64,000 nt of DNA from assembly GCA_030077755.1 (NCBI GenBank), contig JAQJZZ010000018.1:1302001-1366000 (forward strand), given 5' to 3'. Source of the DNA: Filosporella fistucella (Eukaryota; Ascomycota; Leotiomycetes; Helotiales). Numbering within the stretch: position 1 is the first letter of the stretch; each line of letters begins with the position of its first letter. Below the pieces are notes generated by a model that worked only from the letters and a program-made list of their open reading frames with translations, searched no databases and had not been told where the DNA came from. Shown piece after piece: positions 1-10,900 of the stretch. The translations under genes and the position numbers were made by a program.

Positions 1-498
1 TTTGGGTGACTCTCGACGGGGAGCTGGCGCAGGAGAGGAAGTATTGCCCTCTGCCATCATCGATGCTCTCGCAGCTCTTCTTTTTCGCCCCTCCTCGGCC
101 AATTTCCTGAGTGCTGCTTGCTGCTCGTCTTCTTCTCTAGATCTTTTCATGCCAGCAGTAGATACACCAGACCGCTCTCTAGCTTCAAGATCTTCCTTCA
201 TCATCCTCCTCTTGCCCTCAAATAGTTCATGTTCGCGTTGTTTCCGAACCTTTGCCTGTCGATGATTATCATACTGCGCCTTGTACTCTGGGTCGCTGAG
301 AACATCATTTGCAGCTTGGAAAAGCTCATATTTTTCTGGATCAAAGTCCTTGCCCACTTTATCTGGGTGGTATTTGAGTGCGGTCTTTCTGTATGCACGA
401 CGTAGTTCTGATTCTGAGCAGTTCTCGAAGGTGATGCCGAGGAGTTCGTAGAAATCCACGTCGCATGTAACCCATTTTTGCAGATCTTTATTCGACAT
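1..498 (-). CDS. cwf23: Cwf23/DNAJC17-type J-domain splicing factor (5' part)
   Basis: Partial gene: the start ATG is at 498-496 and the frame is open to base 1 (166 codons), so the C-terminus lies outside the window. The N-terminal half is a J-domain (about residues 15-85) with the invariant HPD tripeptide in YHPDKVG, the part that stimulates Hsp70 ATPase. It is followed by a highly charged helical stretch containing [10 protein letters not shown], the signature of the DNAJC17/Cwc23 family. Known members are nuclear spliceosome-associated J-proteins involved in spliceosome disassembly and usually carry an RRM-like C-terminal domain, which cannot be checked here. It is transcribed away from the unknown gene at 1569. 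No intron is seen in the visible part. Family assignment is fairly firm; the role is inferred from the family. Confidence 0.85.
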   Translation of the reverse strand, partial: MSNKDLQKWVTCDVDFYELLGITFENCSESELRRAYRKTALKYHPDKVGKDFDPEKYELFQAANDVLSDPEYKAQYDNHRQAKVRKQREHELFEGKRRMMKEDLEARERSGVSTAGMKRSREEDEQQAALRKLAEEGRKRRAARASMMAEGNTSSPAPAPRRESPK

Positions 499-1568
499 CC
501 TCACGACCAAATGATCTTCGCATTGATGCTCCTGGGTACAACGAATCTGTGTTGATAGAAAAAGGCTGATGAGTCCGGTCTAAAATTGTTGTTCATGCAA
601 ACATGTGCAGGCTAGGTTTAGTGGCTGACTCAGCAACGCCTTTCAAAGCCCGAATTTCTCAACTCTGGCGTGCGTCAGAACCACATTCAATAGAAGGAAC
701 ATTGCACTGCACTCAGGTAGAGTCCCTCCGACGAAGTTGACAGAATGTTTACTCCTGAGCAGAGGGGCCTTTCGTTCACGATGTCTCAAGATATATTAGC
801 TCGTCTATTTCGAGGTTCCAATACTACTAGATGTGCCTTTCTCGTCCTTCCAAGCGGATTCCCAGTTCAAAGCCTTGAAATAAATTGTAATTCGAAAATG
901 AAACACATTCCTGTTGTTTTTCGATTCAATTCAATCCAGAAGGGCTAGCATTTCGAGCACCCTCGATGTCATGCTTGAGGTCCATGCTGGACTCCCATGT
1001 TTTGCAATTCTACTATTCAGCACTGCAACACTCCGTGACTAAATTCATCTTGAAGTGCTAGTCTTGAGTGGCGGTTCTTTGTCTCTTTTCTTTTACAGAA
1101 GCACCTAAGTCCTATACGTCGTGTTCAGCTGTCTTTTTTGGATATATTCAAGGGTAACTTCTTCAGCTCGTGGCCACAAGTGTACTTCCGGCCGTGGTTT
1201 GTGGTGAGGAGTATGGCAATAGATTCCGGGTTTCTTTCCTATCGGTATCAAATGCATATTCCGCGAAACCAAGATGTGTTGAAAATACAGATTGAATTTA
1301 TACCCCAGTGCCGAGTTCGCAGTGAGTGTGGTCTCAAAGCACGGAACGAGCTCCATCGCACCTTCCTTATTGTGACCTCTTCTGTCCAGCTTCAGTGCTC
1401 CACTCGACCGGACCAGAGAGAACCCTTGCTTTCTCACAAACGATAACACTAATACAAGTGCATTGTTTCCCATGGGTGCATCTGATATTCCTGAACAGGA
1501 AATTTGCATCCTTCGTATCAATAATGCCTGTTTCGGCATTAATCGTGAAGTTGCCTCTCCCAGGCACA
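499..1568. other. Divergent intergenic region, cwf23 / unknown gene
   Basis: 1.07 kb between two divergently transcribed genes. It should hold both promoters and leaders. Short open frames on both strands around 1105-1570 overlap one another, lack recognisable motifs and are most simply leader sequence of the plus-strand gene. No RNA gene or repeat was seen. Confidence 0.6.
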
Positions 1569-3194
1569 ATGAAGAAATTGAGGCGACCCAGTTCTACAAG
1601 CAGCAAGACAGCAACTTTGGACACAGGGAGTCCACGGGGGAATCCAACCTTCAATCAAAGTCAGGCGGCACTTGCTCTTTGTCTTCTGAAGTCCTTGCCG
1701 GAAGGCACGTCCACAATTGGTAAAAAGTCCTGTCTTACCACATGATGAATCCTCACACTTCACAGATTACCGCCATCAACTCCGCAAGCACATCAAAGCT
1801 GGCCATACTACGCCACAAAATGAATTACGCTATATAGACACTGCAGAGTTCTGGAAAGATCAGTACACCAAAGTCCATCTCGAGAAGAAGGGACTCCAAG
1901 ATCGGATCAACTGTTTAGAGGAGAAGCAGCGGGTACTGGGAGACCAATTTGCTATCGGAGACTATGCTCCGCCATCCGAAGCTGCTTCTCGCCAAAGCTT
2001 CAGACTGCCGGATGGTGTCAATATAGGCGGAGAAACAAATCCAAGGAAACGTCAAGCGTCGGCCGTAGACGTGGAAGAGGCTGAATTTCAGTATGTAGAT
2101 ATACAGGCGAGTCTCGAAGTCGATAATACTCTTAGACTAAGTAGCTATGGTACGTTCGCACCAGTCAGGCCCAAAGCTTCTGCTTACACATGTCAGTTCT
2201 CAGACTTGCACGAACCCGCAAACAATTGGACCGTGTTACCCAAGAGTCGAGAACCCTTGACCAACTAAATGAAGTTACAAAACATACTTTTCAGGTCCTT
2301 TCTGTTCTCGAGTCTACGATATCCGATTGCTTCTATCCTTTACGTCGCCTTAGAACCAATTCCAAGGATGCACAATGCTTATGCATGATTCAGCAGGTAT
2401 CATACCAAGTGCATCTATCATACCTGGCATGCTTCAATGCTATGAACGAGCATAGTAGAACAATCTTGGGCAGGAATAAGGTCACTGAGATTGTGTACAA
2501 AATGGCCATGTTCTTCAATCGGGTGCTGAAACTCTTTCAAACAATTGGCTCGCAGCAATCGAACTCTGGTTTATATCATCAGAGCAAACGTGCAAGGACT
2601 GAGGAATCAGAATATGCAATTGCTAAGTACTTGTCAAATACCTTGTCGTCGATTTCGTCCGCCATAGAATGGCAAGAACACCGACCTGCTCATTGCGAGC
2701 TTCTTGAAGGCATTCTATTCCTTGTATTGGACTATACTGGGAAATTGATTTCCGAATCTGTGTTTGGAGAACATGTTGCATCATCAAAAGTCGCTGGGAA
2801 TATGACCGAGAGTGTAGGTCCAGCACTTGTCGGTTTCACACGACCAGAGTCCCGATACTTGGTGCAAATCCTTCACTCCATTTTGGGGGGGCCAAGCAGG
2901 GAAGAATTAGTGGCAAAGATTCTTGCATCCAGGATTCCCACTGCCGGAAACCAGGGCTCTGGGGTATCTTCATGTTCGTCTCAAATTTTGCTTACAAGAG
3001 CAAAGAAATTGCTGCACAGCACTCTGATGAAAAGTACAGTCGGTGGGTACGACTTGGAGACACTGAAATTGCCAGCACCACCCCTCGAAACCTATGATGG
3101 ATGGAAGGAAGAAGCAGAGGCCATCCAAAAATATGGACCGGAATGGCTTGTGGAGACGGTTTGGAGTTTAATAGGTTGGAATCCGGTTATTTGA
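1569..3194 (+). CDS. Conserved fungal protein of unknown function
   Basis: Proposed exons 1569-1719, 1766-2149 and 2197-3194, giving 510 aa. The 46- and 47-nt introns have GTAAAA/CACAG and GTACGT/GTCAG borders. Removing them joins three frames into one uninterrupted protein, which is the main evidence for the model. The N-terminus is basic and Ser/Thr-rich. It is followed by a helical block (about residues 35-65, including LALCLLKSLPEG) and a short predicted coiled coil near residues 80-105. The long C-terminal half is alpha-helical in composition and has no motif I recognise. There is no signal peptide or membrane segment. An ATG upstream in another frame would run into a stop at the first splice, so 1569 is preferred. 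Function unknown; I do not assign one. Confidence 0.75.
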
Positions 3195-3322
3195 TTTGCT
3201 AGGAGCATCTCCTGTAAGTGGCTGTCATGTGGGAAGTCTTCGGATGTCTGTCTTTTCTGTTGCTCCACATATATTGGCACTATATTACAGTACCTCTGAT
3301 TGAATTGAGTATATTCATAGCT

Positions 3323-4393
3323 TCAATAAGTCGCTGCCAGTCTCTGCACTAAATAGTCTCCAGAGTTGATGTCTGAGTATTTCCTCTCCCCTTTCTCTCC
3401 TCCGTAAGTCCCTTCAATTGCTTTGATCGTCTTGTCAAAGTTTGGATTGCAGAAGTATGCAATACTGTATCTTGCAGGATGGACATCTCCTTCCTCTGGC
3501 GCGGGTGGTTCTACCACGCGATGCAGAGTACTCTTGATGGTGTCATTACTCCATCTTGCAAGCAAATCTCCCGCATTTACAACCACAGTACCCTCCACAG
3601 GTGTAGCATCGACAAACGTTCCTTTAGGGCTCTTCACCTGCAATCCACCTCTCATATCTTGAAACAACAGCGTAATGCTACCATAATCTGTATGCTCGCC
3701 AGCACGCACTTGTAACTTGTTGCTTTTGAACACATCTTTCTTCACCTCCGGATAATGTAACAACCGCAAAGTATTGTCACCCAGATCAGTGTACTCGTCG
3801 AAGTATCCCTCGTTAAGTCCCATACCCACAGCTATAGCTCTCATGACTTCAATATGTAAGTCTCTGCACATGTCATGGAAAGCCAGCATGACTTCTTTGA
3901 ATTCAACCGCTGCATCATCCCCACTGGGCCAATTGTTCGGGAGTCCTTCTGCTCCCTCTCGTCCGATCTCAATACTTTCTTTCAGATCTGGAGCCGCAGC
4001 TTTGACTTTCTCGACTTCTTCCTTATCTGTAAGAATCGACACTTTCTCTCTTCCGTGGGAGACATATCCACGATTTGCTTCCGGAGTCGTCCATCCCAAA
4101 GCTTCTTTCTCGTCCTGTGGTCTCTGGAAAAACTTGGCGGACGTAGAGAATGTTTTGGAAATGACAGGAGCAGCAATATCGAAATTCTTGAGGTAGATGA
4201 AACCGGCTGTTTGGAAACCCTGGAGAATGGCTTGAGCGGCTCCGAGCCGCTCAGCGGGAGTGCCGTGCAGGAAGAGAGAGAAGTCTACGAGCTGTTATGT
4301 AATTAGACACTACCTTTTCATGGATACGGGAGAGGATGGACGAACCGGAATAAAGAGACTGTCGCTGTCAACGGCGCTGGTTTGTGGTGACAT
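3323..4393 (-). CDS. Thymine-7-hydroxylase (2-oxoglutarate/Fe(II) dioxygenase)
   Basis: Exons 4393-4346 and 4291-3323, separated by a 54-nt intron, encode 338 aa. The enzyme oxidises the methyl group of thymine in three steps to uracil-5-carboxylate, using 2-oxoglutarate and O2. The iron-binding facial triad is visible as HTD (His216, Asp218) and a distal His at about 273 in STLHRVVE. The 2-oxoglutarate-binding RxS is RYS (about 290-292). The fold has the DIOX_N / 2OG-FeII_Oxy order of isopenicillin-N-synthase-like enzymes. Stretches such as GWTTPEANRG, EVMRAIAVGMG and ARWSNDTIKST match the Neurospora-type thymine hydroxylase as I know it, rather than generic IPNS relatives. The divergent neighbour encodes the next enzyme of the same pathway, which strongly supports the call. 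Expected to be cytosolic; no targeting signal is seen. Confidence 0.93.
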
Positions 4394-4803
4394 ATTAGCT
4401 GGCAGAAAGTGGGGTAGCTTGATATGTACTCTTAATGATACCAAATGGAGGTGGAAGTCTCGTCTGTTTGTACAATGAGGATGTCACGGAATATATTGTA
4501 GGGCTTAACCTATGATCTGATCTACGGATCGAGGCGTACTCCGGCTCTCCAGCCTTGAGAAAGAAGTGTCGTTGCGACAGTTTCATCCAAAAAGGCAGTT
4601 CGGCGTGACTTGGCAGGGGCTCAAAGATAAGAATGGCGGGGTCGTCCAGATAAGGGAGCTGTTGGCAGCGCCGCGGGGTCACCACCATTATTTACCACAC
4701 ACCGAAATAGTAGTAGTGTGGAACTTGCAGAGTGACTTGGATACTCAACTTTCTCACCTCAAAATCTGTCATCTTTTCATCTCTTCAAAGGAAATATCAT
4801 ACG
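4394..4803. promoter_or_regulatory. Shared divergent promoter of the thymine-salvage pair
   Basis: 410 bp separate the start codons of the two divergent enzymes, so both promoters must lie here or overlap. Two AGATAAG elements sit at 4625-4631 and 4648-4654. They match the HGATAR consensus for AreA/NIT2-type nitrogen-regulatory GATA factors, and paired sites within about 30 bp are typical of responsive promoters. Regulation by nitrogen limitation is an inference from these sites and from thymine being a nitrogen source. Confidence 0.6.
4625..4654 (+). promoter_or_regulatory. Pair of GATA-factor sites (AGATAAG x2)
   Basis: Two identical AGATAAG heptamers in the same orientation, 23 bp apart, in the intergenic region of the thymine-salvage pair. 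Both fit the HGATAR consensus. Single GATA hexamers are common by chance; the spacing and position make this pair more credible. Confidence 0.5.
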
Positions 4804-5898
4804 ATGGCCACCAAAACCACCATCGTGGACATCCACACCCACGTCTACCCTCCCTCGTACATCAATCTCCTCAAATCCCGCTCTAGCATCCCTTACATCC
4901 GCTCTTTCCCACCATCTTCCGCTCTCCGCCTCGTGATTCTCCCAGCAGAAGACACAGAAAGCACATCTCGCGGTCGTCCCGTCGGAGCAGAATACTATGA
5001 CATCTCCAAGAAGATTGAGTTTATGGACACCCACTCCATTGACATCTCCGTCATTTCGCTCGCAAATCCATGGCTAGACTGGGTTCCTGCAGCTGAAGCA
5101 GGGAAAGCTGCGGAGAGTATCAATGATGAGGTTAATGAGGAATGTGGGAAATATCCGGGAAGATTGTTCGCTTTTGCCACTTTGCCGTTAAGTGGGGGTA
5201 AGGATGTAATTGTGAAGGAGATTTCGAGATTGAAGGAGTTGAAGTATATGAGGGGAATTATACTTGGGACGACCGGGCTGGGAAAGGGACTTGATGATCC
5301 GGAGTTGTTACCGATTTTCCAGGCATTGCAAGATGCGAAATTGCCCATTTTCTTGCATCCTCATTACGGTTTACCAGGATCGGTGTGGGGAGAAAGAGCA
5401 AATGAGTACGGACACGTTCTTCCACTCGCATTAGGCTTCCCACTGGAAACAACTATTGCGGTAACGAGGATGATATTATCCGGTGTATTCGAAAAGGTAC
5501 CAGAATTACAGATGATTCTAGCCCACTCAGGGGGCACATTGCCATTCCTTGCTGGGAGAATCGAGTCATGTATCGAGCATGATGCGCATCTGAAGGCAGA
5601 AGGGAAGCTTGGAAAGGGCAGGAAGACAGTATGGGAAATTCTTAAAAAGAACATATATCTGGATGCTGTTGTGTATAGTGAAGTCGGCTTAAAAGCGGCT
5701 ATTCAGGCTAGTGGGGAGGATAGGGTTATGTTTGGAACAGATCATCCATTCTTTCCACCACTCGAGGAAGAGGGAGGGAAATGGGCTAGTGTGGAAACAA
5801 ATTATGAAGCTATCAAGGGAGCTCTTGGGAGTGGTACCAAAGATTCAGCAGGGGCTCTAGGTGGAAATGCTGTAAGGGTATTAAACTTGCAGGTATAG
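4804..5898 (+). CDS. Uracil-5-carboxylate (isoorotate) decarboxylase
   Basis: Single exon, 364 aa, amidohydrolase-2 superfamily. It removes CO2 from 5-carboxyuracil to give uracil, the last step of fungal thymine salvage and the step directly after the neighbouring hydroxylase. Metal and catalytic positions are visible: HTH at His11/His13, His185 in FLHPHYG, His241 in LAHSGG and Asp313 in FGTDHPFF. Blocks such as GTTGLGKGLDDPELLP and GGTLPFLAGRIESC match the Cordyceps/Neurospora enzyme as I know it, distinguishing it from the related ACMSD and gamma-resorcylate decarboxylases. An in-frame ATG exists at 4732, but the start at 4804 gives the MATKTTIVDIHTH amino end expected for the family, and the extra 24 residues look like leader. 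No introns. Confidence 0.94.
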   Translation: MATKTTIVDIHTHVYPPSYINLLKSRSSIPYIRSFPPSSALRLVILPAEDTESTSRGRPVGAEYYDISKKIEFMDTHSIDISVISLANPWLDWVPAAEAGKAAESINDEVNEECGKYPGRLFAFATLPLSGGKDVIVKEISRLKELKYMRGIILGTTGLGKGLDDPELLPIFQALQDAKLPIFLHPHYGLPGSVWGERANEYGHVLPLALGFPLETTIAVTRMILSGVFEKVPELQMILAHSGGTLPFLAGRIESCIEHDAHLKAEGKLGKGRKTVWEILKKNIYLDAVVYSEVGLKAAIQASGEDRVMFGTDHPFFPPLEEEGGKWASVETNYEAIKGALGSGTKDSAGALGGNAVRVLNLQV

Positions 5899-6093
5899 AA
5901 GTCAAAGTATTGGAAACCAATCACGTCTGAAATCACTTCATTTCATGTTCTATGCTTCTTTCCGAATACAAAATGGTGTGCCCAACTTGTCACTCGTCCA
6001 ATTATTGATCGGAGTGCATCAACGAATAGTATCAACCATCACAGCCATACAAGCCTTCACCAGTAACCTCCGATATGACATCTAATCCACATA

Positions 6094-7089
6094 TCAGATC
6101 CTCCAAGTAGCAGGGGTAACCTCTCCTCTTCTTGGAAGTCTTTCCTTCACGATTACAACCAGGTCATTAGACCGTCCTAGTTTACGCTGAGTGTCGGCCG
6201 AGCTTCGTAGTCTCTTAATCAATGAAGCCTCATCTGTTTCGATTTGCTGGTAACCAGGTAGAAGATGAGGTGGCGCCTGTGCTGTCTCTGTATTGTTAAA
6301 ATCCAACGTCAACTCCTTGATGCTACGACAACGCAACAGTAATATGCGCCAGATATAAGGAGGGGCATTTATGTCGGAAATACTATCAGCGAGCAAAACA
6401 TCTAGCGAAGAGTCGTCGACTTCGAATTGGAAGTTCCTGACTGAATGTAGCATATCGTGGCATCAAGGAGTTGATGCTATCATTATACACAATGATGTCT
6501 GATCTGCGTTGCGCCCAATGGAAGGCCCCTGGCTTCAGCGCGCCGTTGATGACGACGGTATCAATGTTGTATCTCATGAAGCTGAAGAATGGAGGTGTCT
6601 CATAGCCCATTACGCCGACAACTGCTTGGAGCTCGATCTTGTTAAATTGACGGCACAATTCGCTCCGAGACCTGTAGGGGAAATTAGCTTGAAGTTTGAA
6701 GTATGAGGTGGGCAGTTTAACAGCTCCCAAACTGCTTGGAAGATAATCATATATGTTGTCTGTGACAAGTTTAGGGCAAAATTTGACTTACTCCCTATTG
6801 ATCTGAAGAATTGCTGGTATGAAACCCTTTCTTTCCCATAGTTTAATCGATTGTGGCGGGATCGTGTCTGCTAATTCCCTCCATATTTGCAAACGAGTCT
6901 TAGTCGCTAGATCATGCCAGGTGGGTCTTGAAGATATTGGCTTCCTAGAGAGAAAGTATTAAGTAAACGTTGCACACGCAACGGAAGTGGATGGTGTTCT
7001 TACCCATTAGCCTTGTCAACCAGAGCTGTTGGGAGACCAAATGCCCTCTCGTAGTTCGAGTAGAAGGTGACACTTCCTGAAGCAGACAT
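6094..7089 (-). CDS. 2EXR-domain protein
   Basis: Proposed exons 7089-7004, 6944-6792, 6671-6489 and 6436-6094, encoding 254 aa. The introns are 59, 120, 120-class and 52 nt: specifically 7003-6945, 6791-6672 and 6488-6437. The second intron was chosen because its GCTAAT branch-like site and CCCCTACAG acceptor restore the second EXR motif as INRESRSE; a nearer acceptor destroys it. The third intron (GTATAA...TCAG) removes what otherwise looks like a frameshift. The first motif is KTRLQIWREL (about residues 45-54), followed by LQINRESR (about 75-82). 2EXR proteins are an expanded fungal family without established biochemical function. There is no signal peptide. It shares a 182-bp promoter region with the broken 2EXR copy. 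Splicing is unconfirmed. Confidence 0.72.
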
Positions 7090-7271
7090 ATTTCCTTCGC
7101 GGTGGTTCATTTCTGTTTACTGGAAAGGAAGGGGGGATATATGCAAGTGGGCAGGCACGCTGGGGGCCTCCCAAATCAGGTCGTTTCCTTTTTATTCCCC
7201 AAGTGAATTAGACCGATCAATAGCTTTACAAACATCCTGAGGCAACGCCTTCGTTCAATATCATCTCCAAA

Positions 7272-7981
7272 ATGACCTACCAAGCGCAGGCACTTGAACT
7301 CTTCTCCAATCTACCTGCAGAAATCTAGACTTTGATCTGGGAGTATGCTGTCGCCGGAACTGACGAGAGAATCATTTGCCTACCTGGTGACTATCCCAAT
7401 GTTCCAGCCATCGCCCAAGCAACGAAGTCTTCAAGAAATGAGTTGAGGAAAGTGTACAACGAGCTTGTCAGCCAATGTCCCAAGTACTTCCAGTATGTCG
7501 ACTTCCACAAAGACATTGTGTACCTGACCAATACCCTGCCTGGCCACACAGCAGCGGATATTTTCGGTGATAACCTCCAGCAAATTTCCTTGGTGGCCAT
7601 GGACTGACAAGTACGTTGGATTGAACAAAAAGAATGAAAAGTATGTACCAACTCGGTAGCTTAGGATGACTCCGGTCAAGCATTTGGCTTTGAACATACG
7701 TGATGTGGAATCGATGTAAAATTTCCGGGCAGGACAGGACTTTGTGGAAGAAGCTGGAGGCATTGTGCCCAAGCTTGGAGACATTAGACGTAGTTCTAAA
7801 TGAACCAGTTCGAAACCAGAGAATCGCCTTTTATGAATGTACATATCAGAATTCGTGGGGGGCTCTTGTTCAAGAGAATTACAAGCTGCGGCGAATTTCC
7901 GAGAAATTTGCAGCAGTCCAGAACAACGGCCATTTGCAGAATTTAGTGCTGAGGAGCGTTCAGATTGATTTGGAAGAATGA
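7272..7981 (+). pseudogene. Broken 2EXR-domain gene
   Basis: Translation from the ATG at 7272 starts as a normal 2EXR protein (LELFSNLPAEI), then meets TAG at 7326-7328, exactly where the arginine of the first EXR motif should stand. The frame continues TLIWEYA and through ESR-like SSRNE to a TGA at 7605-7607. A second TGA follows shortly after in QKE-stop-K. The family's C-terminal signature (LWKKLEALCPSLETL) is still readable in another frame up to the stop at 7979-7981. No GT-AG intron removes the first TAG without deleting the motif. This is therefore most likely a decaying copy, although a sequencing error cannot be excluded for any single stop. No product can be assigned. Confidence 0.7.
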
Positions 7982-10900
7982 TAATATCGCAGAACCGACG
8001 GGGATATCCGGAGCTTTGTGCGAACATGGCGGAAAGTGTGCAGCATTATTGTGCATTGTCAGGCTGACATACACCATTTGTGGCTGTTGTCTTAGGAAGC
8101 CTGGGTCATTCCTATCTGCGACAATGTGCTGATCTTAGCTGTTTGGTGTATGATATGTAAGAGCACAAGATAAGTGCTTGTAGATGAGAAAGGATTGCCT
8201 CCGCTTTAATTTGTGTTGTTACCAAGCTGCTCAAGAACTGAAGGCTTCGAGCCAAGCTCTGGTGACACAACATTGCCACATGTACATTACTCGAGCAATA
8301 TTATTTCCATATACATATCTATGTTTCCGCTCAAGTCGTCGAGGATACTCAGGCTGATAGATATTCGTTATAGACAACGAGCTTCATAATATTCCGTCAT
8401 CGAGTTGGGTAAATCAAGGTATGACACAACCTCGAAGGGTATGGAAGCTCTATTCCAGCCCCAGGTTCGTTGCAGTTTTCCATCTTTCTTTCTGGCTGAG
8501 TTCGTTTCTAGCATGCCAGAAATTTGTTTCGTTGTAGAGTTAGACTCTCTCTTGATACAAATTTGCTGCTATTCCATTGACAAGCAGCTTTTCTTTGTCG
8601 TCTATGATGGCCTGTGATGGCAAAAGGAACCCAGAATTGGTTGTCGCTGTGCTTGTTCAGAATTAATGAGGGTTGTTTCTTGGTTGTATGAAGACGGCTC
8701 TTGCGCGTGCTAGAGTAAGGAGCAACTTCAATTGCTTGCAAGCATGGTGTTGTCAAGCCGCTCCAGAGGTACGGGCAAAAGTCGAAACTGACGCCTCTTC
8801 CAAGCGGTACATAAAGTAGTCTTTACTAAGTTCTCAACCGGTCAGTGACTTGTTTGCAATATAAATGTTTAAACTAGGGATACAAGATCGCACAATATAT
8901 CTTCATAGCTTTTCAACAATGCGTGAGGTAGAGTACCTCATCCCTTGGTTTCTTCTCGCTGTAGTGGTATTTGCTTCCCAGCCTCGGTCGCAGAATTGAG
9001 TGTGTTGACATTGGCTGACTGTCAATACTAGGCTCTCCATCGTCTGTAAGCTGATCAAGACCAAGGGACGCAATTGTTGAAAGTGCGATAAGTGTAAATA
9101 ACTTCAAAGCCATTTCTGCTGACATTCGACGTTCCAAGTGCCTTTGACAAATTCTTCTCGCCTCAATTATTGAGAAGAGGATGAAAAGTATACAGTTATT
9201 CAATTACACCAGTAGGAACGTAGGTATTGAACTTGCTGATATGCAGATGTTCCGCGATGGTTTGTGGGCTCATTTGCAAGCTTCGCGACGTCCTTGGCTC
9301 TATCTGAAGGCAGAACTACTTCACTTCACTTCGTCAGCAGCCTCTTTCTATCTCAGAGGGAAGAAATAAGTACCTTTCAAAGAATGAATTAGTTTCCTTC
9401 GGAAATTTCCATGTCAGATTGCGGGTATTGGACATGTGTGGTTGAGAAAGGGGAGGGAAGTTGAAGAAGAGTCAGCGAGGGGCAGCAGGAGACGCAGAAA
9501 ATGGAAAAGCGAGGCAGCACAGCCACGTTAACGTTCTGCGAGACCATTTCAAGTTGATAATCACATAAAAAAGGTAGAATAGCAGGATACTAGCAGTTTG
9601 GAGTACCCGCCTTAGTCCGTCTACGATGTAACTCGTTCCTTCCTACGAAGCTTAAGACGGCTTTGTCAATATGCCATCCTGTCCGAGCCACCTCCCCCGG
9701 AAATCCACATTGGGCGCTGAATAGGCATCATTCTTTGACTGCCTCTTTGATTTATCGTGAGACAAGAAACCACCAATCGTTTGCAGCATAGCTGACAACA
9801 AACTGATTTCTCACTGAGCCTCAAGATGTAATCTGATAGGTTTACTTGGCCCATTGTCTTACAGAGAAGCTTGAAGCAGAAAAAGGTCGCTCTGAATTCT
9901 GTTAAAGTAAATTTCAAATATTCAACAACTGCTAAACAGCATGTTTCTTAAGAGAGAAGAAGGTTGAAGATGTCCAATCCAGGTGGCTTTTTGCAGCTTT
10001 AGCAAAGACATAAAGAAATGCAAATGTTCCGGCAAGACCAATCCAGGAAAACATGATTAAATGAGACAGGCATGTTCAGGACAAGCATCTGACAACCCAA
10101 GAGCTCTTGCAATCCGGATTGTGAAGTCATTCTTTCACCGCAAATTTTACAGTTGCTCCATTGCTCACTGCATTACTGTAAGTAATCAATTATCAATCCA
10201 TATATGAGCATGTTGAAGTGAAGAAAAGTCTCTGCAGCTTTTTGCTGCAAACTCATTCAAAAACGACTCCCACGAAATGACGACTTCGACTTTTGGCACT
10301 TTCAAAACTGTGGATACGTTGTAGCTGGTACGGTTTCGAATATCAATACTCTGACAACTAGCTGCATACTTGACATGCAGCTGCATTTATACAGAATTGG
10401 AATGAGTATTTAAAGGGCAAGATGGCAAGCACGAATTAATGCCTTGAAAAGACAAATGATTAGATCATATGCCGTCAAAATGCTCGGGCCTCTATCATCG
10501 CACAAGAAAGGAATCGCCTAAATAAGGGGAGGAAACAAGAAGTCATCAGAAAGTAAGTGCTCAGGGGATACTTCCGGACTCTATCTTGTGAGAGGATGGC
10601 ATTTTTCAAGTCGTTACGTCGGAATTCATTCCCATAGCAACGACAGTACGTGGCATCAAACTATTATAGCTTCGGTCATGTACTTGTACTTCTGAAAGTA
10701 AGTTACTCGGAAGAAATTTTAGACGACCAGTACCGAGTATTCTTAGTACAAAGTCAAGCGCCCAACAAGTCCCGGAAAGCTATTCAACATCAGCTGCTAC
10801 GAGAACACACTTACAGCCCACGAAGCAGCCGCAGCTCAAAGCGAAGGCAAGTAACGTCGTCCTCATTGTCCTCATCGGAGTTGCCCGACGCGCATCTCAC

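Noticed and set aside
1105..1569. 154-codon minus-strand frame between cwf23 and the unknown gene
   Set aside because: Overlaps plus-strand frames of similar length, has no motif, and begins inside the start of the supported plus-strand gene.
3323..4393. Isopenicillin N synthase or a secondary-metabolite oxygenase
   Set aside because: The fold is shared, but family-specific stretches and the decarboxylase neighbour fit thymine-7-hydroxylase; no peptide synthetase or other cluster gene is nearby.
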